Assembly: GCA_002708825.1 (NCBI GenBank)
Contig: PAPF01000023.1
Coordinates: forward strand, 1 to 64,000
DNA: 64,000 nucleotides
DNA from: Phyllobacteriaceae bacterium
GTDB lineage: Bacteria > Pseudomonadota > Alphaproteobacteria > Rhizobiales > Rhizobiaceae
Direction: 5' to 3'
Shown: piece after piece, positions 57,776 through 64,000 of the stretch
Numbering within the stretch: the first letter of the stretch is position 1
Layout of the letters: every line of letters starts with the position of its first letter
The notes under the pieces: generated by a model
Told to the model about the DNA's origin: nothing
Seen by the model: the letters and a program-made list of their open reading frames with translations, nothing else
Database searches by the model: none
Program-made: the position numbers and the translations under genes

Positions 57776-58954
57776 ATGCAGCCGGGATATTTCCACATGC
57801 TGGAGACTGCCGGCCTGCCAAGCCCGGCCTATGTGATCGACCGCGCCCGCATCGAGCACAATTGCCGCATCCTGCGCCGAATCGCGGATGAGGCGGGCTT
57901 GAAGGTTCTGCTGGCGCTGAAAGCCTTCTCCACCTTTGCCGTCGCCGACATCATCGCCCGCTATCTCGACGGCACGGCGGCCAGCGGTCTCCACGAGGCC
58001 CGCCTCGGAAAGACCCGGTTCGGCGGCGAGACGCACACCTTCGCGCCCGGCCTCAAATCCGCTGATCTGGACGATATCTGCCGCTATTCCGATCACCTGA
58101 TCTTCAATTCGCTGACACAATATCGCCGCTTCGCGCCGCTGCTCGAAGGCCGGTCAGGACCGGAACCGGGACTGAGGCTCAACCCGCATCACCGCGAAGT
58201 CGCCAACCCGCTCTACGACCCGGCCGGGCCATGGTCTCGGCTCGGCATCGACGCTGCATCCCTCACGCCGGACGACATGGCGCCCTTCGCCGGCATCCAT
58301 GTCCACGCGCTGTGCGATCACGGCATCGACGCCTTCGCCCGCTATCTCGAAGCCGTCGAAACGCGCTTCGCCCTCCTCTTCCCGGCAATCGGTTGGATCA
58401 ATCTGGGCGGCGGCGTGCTCTTCACCGAAGACGGATTTCCCGTCGATCAGGCCATAGCCCTGCTGCGCGGCTTTCGCGAGCGCACCGGCCTTGCCGTCTA
58501 TCTGGAACCGGGAACGGCCGTCGCGCTTCATGCCGGCGCCGTGGTGGCGGAAGTCCTGGATGTCGGTGTCACCGGAGCGCCCGTCATCGTCACGGATGCC
58601 TCGGCCACCTGTCACATGCCGGATGTTCTCGAAGCCCCCTTCACGCCCGAATGCCTCGGCGCCAAGACCCTGCCGCGCGATCTGGAGCCACGTGACGTCA
58701 ACGACCCGAACGTGGCGCGTGTCGGCGGTCCGACCTGCCTGGCAGGCGACACGATCGGCACCTACCGCTTTGACCGGCTGCCGGACGTCGGCGACAGGCT
58801 CGTCTTCCTTGATCTCGGCTACTACACCAATGTCAAGGCGACCACCTTCAACGGCACACCCCTGCCCGCCCTCGTCATCTGGGACAGCCGCACCGGGGAA
58901 ACCGGGGTGGTCAGGGAGTTCGGCTATGAGGACTTCGAAAGCCGGCTGGGCTGA
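57776..58954 (+). CDS. nspC: Carboxynorspermidine decarboxylase
   Basis: PLP enzyme of 392 aa of the alanine-racemase fold, related to diaminopimelate decarboxylase. Lysine K49 in LLALKAFSTF should bind PLP. HVHALCDHG, INLGGGVLFT, EPGTAVALHAG and the cysteine/aspartate pair in GPTCLAGD match carboxynorspermidine decarboxylase. It starts 4 bases after the synthase stop, so the pair is cotranslated. Confidence 0.94.
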   Translation: MQPGYFHMLETAGLPSPAYVIDRARIEHNCRILRRIADEAGLKVLLALKAFSTFAVADIIARYLDGTAASGLHEARLGKTRFGGETHTFAPGLKSADLDDICRYSDHLIFNSLTQYRRFAPLLEGRSGPEPGLRLNPHHREVANPLYDPAGPWSRLGIDAASLTPDDMAPFAGIHVHALCDHGIDAFARYLEAVETRFALLFPAIGWINLGGGVLFTEDGFPVDQAIALLRGFRERTGLAVYLEPGTAVALHAGAVVAEVLDVGVTGAPVIVTDASATCHMPDVLEAPFTPECLGAKTLPRDLEPRDVNDPNVARVGGPTCLAGDTIGTYRFDRLPDVGDRLVFLDLGYYTNVKATTFNGTPLPALVIWDSRTGETGVVREFGYEDFESRLG

Positions 58955-58974
58955 CCGGCACCGCCCCTCCGATG

Positions 58975-59640
58975 TCAACTCGCCGGCAGCCTGCGCTTCT
59001 TGGCAGCCTTGATCAGGCCTACGGCATCCTCGGTCCCCCAGGCTGCGCCTCCAATGAGCCTGCCCATGAGGCAACCCTCGGCATCGACGAGGATCGAGGA
59101 GGGAATGCCGCGTCCGAAGCCATGCGAAATGAACTGCGTGTAGGGTCCCATACCGTCATACCCGTATGGCCTGAGTGCGCTAGCGCCGATATTCTTCATG
59201 AATTGCTTTGCGCTGTCTGCCGGACCGCCTTCGTTGTCGATATTGACGGCGACCACCTCGAAAGCGCCGCGGCCAAACCGCCGCTGCAATTCGTTGAGGC
59301 CCGGCATGCTTCCGCGGCAAACCTGGCACCATTCCGCCCACAAAGTCACGAGCACTGTCTTTCCCTTGAAGTCGGCAAGGGTCATTTGCCGGCCATAGGG
59401 TCCGCGGAAGGAAAGGCCGGTCATGTCGCGTGCATCCGTCGCTTTGAAAAAGGACATGCTGCCTTTCGACATCGCGTCGAGATCTGCCATGCGCTCTGGC
59501 TGTGCCTTGCAATGCCCCGCAATTGCCTTGCTGTCGCCAACGCCGAACATTGCACTGGCCCCGACGGCCAGGCCACCAATGATAACCACCGGAAGCCAGT
59601 TCCGGAGGTACCGCTCAAGGGAGGGGTCCTGATAAGCCAT
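58975..59640 (-). CDS. TlpA-like thioredoxin-fold protein, copy 1
   Basis: Membrane-anchored thiol-disulfide protein of 221 aa, with one N-terminal helix at about 16-33 and a periplasmic thioredoxin domain. Active site C105-Q-V-C108 (WCQVC) is unusual; WCxPC is the rule. Further features: [21 protein letters not shown], cis-Pro GIPSSILVD, and an extra C44. It shares layout and ending (GCLMGRLIGG...AWGTEDAVGLI) with the next gene, so the two look like tandem duplicates. Confidence 0.82.
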   Translation of the reverse strand: MAYQDPSLERYLRNWLPVVIIGGLAVGASAMFGVGDSKAIAGHCKAQPERMADLDAMSKGSMSFFKATDARDMTGLSFRGPYGRQMTLADFKGKTVLVTLWAEWCQVCRGSMPGLNELQRRFGRGAFEVVAVNIDNEGGPADSAKQFMKNIGASALRPYGYDGMGPYTQFISHGFGRGIPSSILVDAEGCLMGRLIGGAAWGTEDAVGLIKAAKKRRLPAS

Positions 59641-59804
59641 CTCTATTCACTCCGCACACACACCGCCATGGTGCAGGAGAGGGGTGAAAAGAAGGTTCAC
59701 GGCGGGACGGATTTTCCCGGAACCATGGCCCATGAGTGCCATCATCCGGCCCATGTTTCCGCTGGGCAGACAGCAAGACCTGTCCCAGTTGCGCCCGGGC
59801 TTGC

Positions 59805-60464
59805 CTAACTTGCCGGCACCATGGCCGCATCGATCAGGCGCACCGCATCCTCGCTGTCCCATTCCGCAGGCCCGTTCAGCTTGCCGAGAAGGCACCCTTG
59901 CGGATCGACGAGAACCGTGGCCGGAAGGCCGAGCGCCAGGCTGCGCCGCTTGAACTCGTTGAGGATCCCCATGGAGGGGTCGCGGTAATTGGCGAGCGTG
60001 GTCACGCCCACCTCGTCCAGGAACTGCTCGGCCTTGGCATTGTCACCCGTGTCGATGTTGACCGCGACCACCTGGAATTCGTCGCCGCCAAGCTGCTGCT
60101 CCAGTCCGTCAAGCGCCGGCATCTCCTTGCGGCAGGGCGCGCACCAGGTCGCCCAGAGGTTGACGAGTATGGTCTTGCCCTTGAAGTCCGCGAGCGTCAT
60201 CGCCTTGCCATCCGGCCCCTGGAAGGCAACGGGGCTCAGGTCCTCCGGATCGGTGACGAGGAATGCCGCCACCTCGCCCGTCGCCGCGGCATCCATGGCC
60301 GCCTTGCGTGTCGGATTGGCCGGGCATTGCGCCGAGGCAACATCCGTCCCGCCATTGCCAGACGGCGCGTTTGTCACGTATACCGCGCCCGCGCCGGCAA
60401 TCACGGCGGCCACCGCCGCGCCGGCAATCCATTTGAAGGACAGGGACGTCTTTCCGTCAGCCAT
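59805..60464 (-). CDS. TlpA-like thioredoxin-fold protein, copy 2
   Basis: Protein of 219 aa with a membrane anchor at about 12-31 and a periplasmic thioredoxin domain with the standard active site WC108-A-P-C111, the [18 protein letters not shown] strand and cis-Pro GLPATVLVD. An extra Cys (C47) matches C44 of copy 1. This is the gene normally found divergent from argH in Rhizobiales and related to TlpA, which supports cytochrome oxidase assembly. It reads away from argH with only 32 bases between starts, so promoters must overlap. Confidence 0.88.
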   Translation of the reverse strand: MADGKTSLSFKWIAGAAVAAVIAGAGAVYVTNAPSGNGGTDVASAQCPANPTRKAAMDAAATGEVAAFLVTDPEDLSPVAFQGPDGKAMTLADFKGKTILVNLWATWCAPCRKEMPALDGLEQQLGGDEFQVVAVNIDTGDNAKAEQFLDEVGVTTLANYRDPSMGILNEFKRRSLALGLPATVLVDPQGCLLGKLNGPAEWDSEDAVRLIDAAMVPAS

Positions 60465-60496
60465 TCGACAACCACTCCGCAAGTGTGAACAGGGCC

Positions 60497-61897
60497 ATGA
60501 GCGACACAAAGACCAGCAACCAGATGTGGGGCGGACGTTTCGCCTCCGGCCCGGCCGCCATCATGGAGGCCATCAATGCCTCCATCGGCTTCGACCGGAA
60601 GCTTTACGCCCAGGACATTCGCGGTTCGCTGGCCCATGCCGCCATGCTCGCCGAAACTGGCATAATTTCGGCGGACGACCATGACAAGATCGTTCACGGA
60701 CTGAACACGATCCTGTCAGAGATCGAGGCCGGCACGTTCGAGTTTTCCACGCGGCTGGAAGACATCCACATGAATGTGGAGGCAAGGCTTGCCGACCTGA
60801 TCGGCCCGGCGGCCGGCCGGCTGCACACCGCCCGTTCGCGCAACGACCAGGTCGCCACGGATTTCCGCCTCTGGGTGAAGGAGGAATTGCAGCGCATCCA
60901 TGGCGCGCTGAAGGGCCTGATGGAGGTGCTTATCGCCAAGGCCGAGGCCCACGCGGCGACAGTCATGCCGGGCTTCACCCATCTGCAGACCGCTCAGCCC
61001 GTGACGTTCGGCCATCATTGCATGGCCTATGTGGAAATGTTTGCCCGCGACCGCTCCCGCGTGGCCGACGCCATCGAACGCCTCGACGAATGCCCGCTGG
61101 GTGCGGCCGCGCTGGCCGGCACCGGCTATCCGATCGACCGCCACATGACGGCAAGCGCGCTCGGTTTCCGCGAGCCTACCCGCAATTCCATGGATACGGT
61201 CTCGGACCGCGATTTCGCGCTGGAATTCCTCGCGGTGGCCGCCATCTGTGCCTCGCACCTGTCGCGCATGGCCGAGGAGATCGTCATCTGGTCGACGCCG
61301 CAATTCGGCTTCGTGAAGCTGTCCGACAGCTTCTCCACCGGTTCCTCCATCATGCCGCAGAAGAAGAACCCGGATGCCGCCGAGCTGATTCGCGCCAAGA
61401 CCGGCCGCATCAATGGCGACCTGATCGCCCTGCTGACCGTGATGAAGGGCCTTCCGCTGGCCTATTCCAAGGACATGCAGGAAGACAAGGAAGCCGTTTT
61501 CGACGCCGCGGAGACGCTGGACCTGATGCTGGCCGCCATGACCGGCATGTTCGACGAGATGGAAGTCAACGTTGCAGCCATGAAGAAGGCCGCCGGCGCC
61601 GGCATGTCCACCGCGACGGACCTTGCCGACTGGCTGGTGCGCGAGGTCGGCCTGCCCTTCCGCGAAGCCCATCACGTTACCGGCCGTGCCGTCGCCCTGG
61701 CGGTGGAACGCGGCTGCGCGCTGGAAAGACTGCCGCTGAAAGACCTGCAGGAAATCAACCCGGCGATCACGGAGGCCGTCTTCCCCGTTCTCCAGGTTGC
61801 CCAGTCGGTGAAAAGCCGCGCCTCCTATGGCGGCACCGCGCCCGCCCAGGTGAAGAAACAGGTCCGCGACTGGAAAAAGCGTCTCGCCAGGGGGTGA
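60497..61897 (+). CDS. argH: Argininosuccinate lyase
   Basis: Last enzyme of arginine synthesis, 466 aa, tetrameric fumarase fold. The superfamily signature [12 protein letters not shown] is present, with [10 protein letters not shown] at the start and [20 protein letters not shown] at 60497; a GTG four codons upstream is in frame. Divergent from TlpA copy 2. Followed by the lipoprotein and lysA genes. Confidence 0.96.
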   Translation: MSDTKTSNQMWGGRFASGPAAIMEAINASIGFDRKLYAQDIRGSLAHAAMLAETGIISADDHDKIVHGLNTILSEIEAGTFEFSTRLEDIHMNVEARLADLIGPAAGRLHTARSRNDQVATDFRLWVKEELQRIHGALKGLMEVLIAKAEAHAATVMPGFTHLQTAQPVTFGHHCMAYVEMFARDRSRVADAIERLDECPLGAAALAGTGYPIDRHMTASALGFREPTRNSMDTVSDRDFALEFLAVAAICASHLSRMAEEIVIWSTPQFGFVKLSDSFSTGSSIMPQKKNPDAAELIRAKTGRINGDLIALLTVMKGLPLAYSKDMQEDKEAVFDAAETLDLMLAAMTGMFDEMEVNVAAMKKAAGAGMSTATDLADWLVREVGLPFREAHHVTGRAVALAVERGCALERLPLKDLQEINPAITEAVFPVLQVAQSVKSRASYGGTAPAQVKKQVRDWKKRLARG

Positions 61898-61971
61898 GGC
61901 AGTTGCGAACCCGGGTGCAAAAGCCCGCGCGATCGGCTATAGAACGCATCGATCACACGAACGGAACACCG

Positions 61972-62184
61972 ATGACCGTATTCAGGAAACCGCTGACCGC
62001 CGCGCTTTGCCTCCTGCTGATCGCCACCATGGCATCTGCCTGCGGACGCCGCTCCACGCTGGAAACGCCCTACGAGGCGTCCGTTCGCGAAGCGAAGGAA
62101 GCCCGCAGGACCGGCGAGCAGGCTGCCGCTCCGGAAAAACCGGTTGCCGACAAGCCGTTCATTCTCGATTCGCTCATCGAGTGA
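61972..62184 (+). CDS. lptM: Small LptM-like lipoprotein
   Basis: Lipoprotein of 70 aa with signal peptide and lipobox ending in MASAC (Cys24), then CGRRSTLETP, a pattern shared with YifL/LptM, which helps assembly of the LPS translocon. It always lies between argH and lysA in this order. The tail ends PFILDSLIE. Ribosome site GGAA. It ends 31 bases before lysA. Confidence 0.82.
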   Translation: MTVFRKPLTAALCLLLIATMASACGRRSTLETPYEASVREAKEARRTGEQAAAPEKPVADKPFILDSLIE

Positions 62185-62215
62185 TCCTTCTCCAGGGCCC
62201 CGGAACCTTGAACCC

Positions 62216-63481
62216 GTGAATCACTTCCAATATCGCGACGGCGTGCTGCACGCCGAGGACGTGCCGGTGCCGGACATCGCGCGCGCCGTCGGCACGCCTT
62301 TCTACGTCTATTCCACCGCCACGCTGACGCGCCACTACCAGGTCTTCGCCAAGGCTTTCGAGGGACTGGACGCCATGGTGTGCTACGCCATGAAGGCCAA
62401 TTCCAATCAGGCCGTGCTGAAGACACTGGCAAATCTGGGCGCTGGCGCCGACGTGGTTTCGGAAGGCGAACTGCGCCGCGCGCTCGCCGCCGGCATCCCC
62501 GCCAGCCGCATCGTCTTCTCTGGCGTCGGCAAGACGGCGCAGGAGATCGACTTCGCACTTTCGACGGGCATCTGCTGCTTCAATGTCGAATCCGAGCCGG
62601 AACTGGAACTGCTTTCGGCGCGCGCCACGGCGCTCGGCCATGAGGCCCGCGTCTCTCTGCGCATAAACCCGGACGTGGACGCGAAGACCCACAAGAAGAT
62701 TTCCACCGGCAAGGCCGAGAACAAGTTCGGCATTCCCTGGCAGCGCGCCCGCGCGGTCTATGCCGAGGCGGCCACCCTGCCCGGCATCCGCGTCTCCGGC
62801 ATCGACATGCATATCGGCAGCCAGATCACCGAGTTGCAGCCCTTTGACGACGCCTTCGCCCTGCTGACCGAACTGGTCCAGACCCTGCGTCAGGATGGCC
62901 ATGAAATCGAGCATGTCGATCTCGGCGGCGGGCTCGGCATCCCCTACAAGGACGACAACAATCCGCCCCCGCTTCCCGAACACTACGCCGAAGTGGTCCG
63001 CAAGCATGTCACCCAGCTTGGCCTGAAGGCCATCTTCGAACCCGGCCGGCTCATCGCGGGCAATGCCGGCATCCTCGTCACGCAGGTCATCTACGTGAAG
63101 GAAGGCGACGCCAAGAATTTCGTCATCGTCGATGCGGGCATGAACGACCTCATCCGCCCCACGCTCTACGACGCCCATCACGAGATCTATCCGGTCGAAC
63201 AGAAAGCGGCCACCGCATCGCGCATCACCGCCGACATCGTCGGCCCGGTCTGCGAGACCGGCGACTACATGGCGCACGACCGCGAGATGCCGCGTGTCGC
63301 TTCCGGCGACCTGCTGTCCATCGGTTCCGCCGGTGCCTATGGCGCGGTTCAGGCGTCCACCTACAATTCCCGCCCGCTGGTCCCCGAAGTCCTCGTCAAT
63401 GGCGACCGCTTCCACGTCATCCGTCCGCGCCCGTCCCATGACGCGCTGATCGGCCTCGATTCCGTGCCGGACTGGCTCTGA
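62216..63481 (+). CDS. lysA: Diaminopimelate decarboxylase
   Basis: PLP enzyme of 421 aa that makes L-lysine from meso-diaminopimelate. PLP lysine in CYAMKANSNQAV; HIGSQI, GGGLGIPY and EPGRLIAGNAG are standard, and CETGD carries the active-site Cys at the dimer interface. The start is a GTG at 62216 (VNHFQYRDG), with GGAACC upstream; an ATG 24 codons earlier overlaps lptM. Confidence 0.95.
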   Translation: MNHFQYRDGVLHAEDVPVPDIARAVGTPFYVYSTATLTRHYQVFAKAFEGLDAMVCYAMKANSNQAVLKTLANLGAGADVVSEGELRRALAAGIPASRIVFSGVGKTAQEIDFALSTGICCFNVESEPELELLSARATALGHEARVSLRINPDVDAKTHKKISTGKAENKFGIPWQRARAVYAEAATLPGIRVSGIDMHIGSQITELQPFDDAFALLTELVQTLRQDGHEIEHVDLGGGLGIPYKDDNNPPPLPEHYAEVVRKHVTQLGLKAIFEPGRLIAGNAGILVTQVIYVKEGDAKNFVIVDAGMNDLIRPTLYDAHHEIYPVEQKAATASRITADIVGPVCETGDYMAHDREMPRVASGDLLSIGSAGAYGAVQASTYNSRPLVPEVLVNGDRFHVIRPRPSHDALIGLDSVPDWL

Positions 63482-63605
63482 CCGCCGGCACGGGAAAAGA
63501 CGGAACTTCACGTTTGCGTGCAGCGGCCTCGCCTTTGGCACAATTTCCGCTATCCTCATCGTGTGAGGACCGGCGGATGGCCCGCCGGCAATGCGGAAGG
63601 ACGGC

Positions 63606-64000
63606 ATGGAGACCACGGCAGGCCTCTTGGAACGCCTGAAACGCACACGCGGCATCGTGCGCCTTGTCATGATCGTCGAGCGCCTGTGGCCGCTGGTCCT
63701 GCCGCTCGTCATCATTGCCACGCTGTTTGCCGCTGTCTCCTGGTTCGGCCTGTTCCGGATCGTGCCGGATTGGGCCCGCCTCGCGGTCGCCGGCGTCTTC
63801 GCCCTTGCCGGGCTGGCTTCCCTCTATCCGCTGTCGCACATGCGCTGGCCGCGCGCCGGCGAGATCGACCACCGCATCGAGCGGGCCAACGCCCTGCTGC
63901 ACCGCCCCGTCACCACGCAGACCGACCGGATCGCCGCGGTCAGCCGCGATCCCTTCGCCGAGGCGCTGTGGCGCGAGCACCAGAAGCGCATCGCCGCCGG
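63606..64000 (+). CDS. TIGR02302/DUF4175 family membrane protein (partial)
   Basis: Only the first 131 codons are in the window; the frame runs off the right edge. Two hydrophobic segments near the N-terminus (about 30-48 and 56-75) and the pattern EIDHRIERANALLHRPV followed by DPFAEALWREHQKR match the TIGR02302 family, large Hyphomicrobiales membrane proteins found after lysA, of unknown function. GGAAGGA lies just before the ATG at 63606. Confidence 0.82.
   Translation, partial: METTAGLLERLKRTRGIVRLVMIVERLWPLVLPLVIIATLFAAVSWFGLFRIVPDWARLAVAGVFALAGLASLYPLSHMRWPRAGEIDHRIERANALLHRPVTTQTDRIAAVSRDPFAEALWREHQKRIAA

Noticed and set aside
62174-63721. Minus-strand open frame of 515 codons opposite lysA
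   Set aside because: Shadow of lysA; no family pattern.

Overview
The window is high-GC chromosomal DNA from an alphaproteobacterium of the order Hyphomicrobiales (Rhizobiales). The strongest signs are gene blocks typical of that order: lysC, ptsP, prfA, prmC and a DUF4167 gene; secA, a PpiC isomerase, argJ, a GNAT gene and mutT; argH, a small lipoprotein, lysA and a TIGR02302 gene. A complete ectoine/hydroxyectoine cluster suggests a marine or otherwise salt-exposed member, in the general range of marine Phyllobacteriaceae or Aurantimonadaceae. The genus cannot be fixed from the sequence alone. I found no insertion sequence, prophage or CRISPR array. The coding strand changes often and almost all DNA is coding.

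Layout. 1-6.9 kb: a strong leftward promoter at the left edge, an M23 peptidase, an L,D-transpeptidase, a YjbR protein and clpB with a heat-shock-type promoter and a clear terminator. 7-14 kb: ynfA, then the leftward block lysC-ptsP-prfA-prmC-DUF4167. 14.3-18.4 kb: ubiG, DUF1178, a nitrilase-like hydrolase, grxC, comF and a methyltransferase. 18.4-22.6 kb: a short Flp pilin gene with a small membrane protein, then ppiC-argJ-GNAT-mutT reading left. 22.8-29 kb: secA, an exported protein with GX3 repeats, and a flippase/acyltransferase pair. 29-34.5 kb: ectR divergent from ectABCD-ask. 34.6-43 kb: a CHAD protein, a LigD split over two genes, FadE, and an unusual SDR/membrane/VKOR-like fusion. 43-51.7 kb: dodecin, a zinc-ribbon microprotein, a mutarotase, tRNA-Leu(CAA), YqaA, DsbB, HNH, a DNA glycosylase, gluQ, EamA, BrkB and an SDR. 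51.8-56.3 kb: a twin-TM protein, a PduO-type adenosyltransferase, rhomboid, etfBA and hbdA. 56.5-64 kb: two genes for carboxynorspermidine-route polyamine synthesis, two tandem TlpA-like proteins, argH, lptM, lysA and the start of a TIGR02302 gene.

How the genes work together. Most are housekeeping: cell wall, proteostasis, translation termination, nitrogen PTS, aspartate-family amino acids, arginine, secretion, redox and fatty-acid electron transfer. Two aspartate kinases are present: lysC for general amino-acid synthesis and a second at the end of the ectoine operon that probably supplies precursor under osmotic stress. The points most worth a second look are a perfect 18-bp palindrome over the etfBA promoter, an inverted repeat in the ectR-ectA gap, the SDR/VKOR-like fusion protein, the GX3-repeat exported protein, the split ligD without a nearby ku, the tandem TlpA pair, a structured leader before the polyamine genes, and possible CtrA boxes at the pilin locus.
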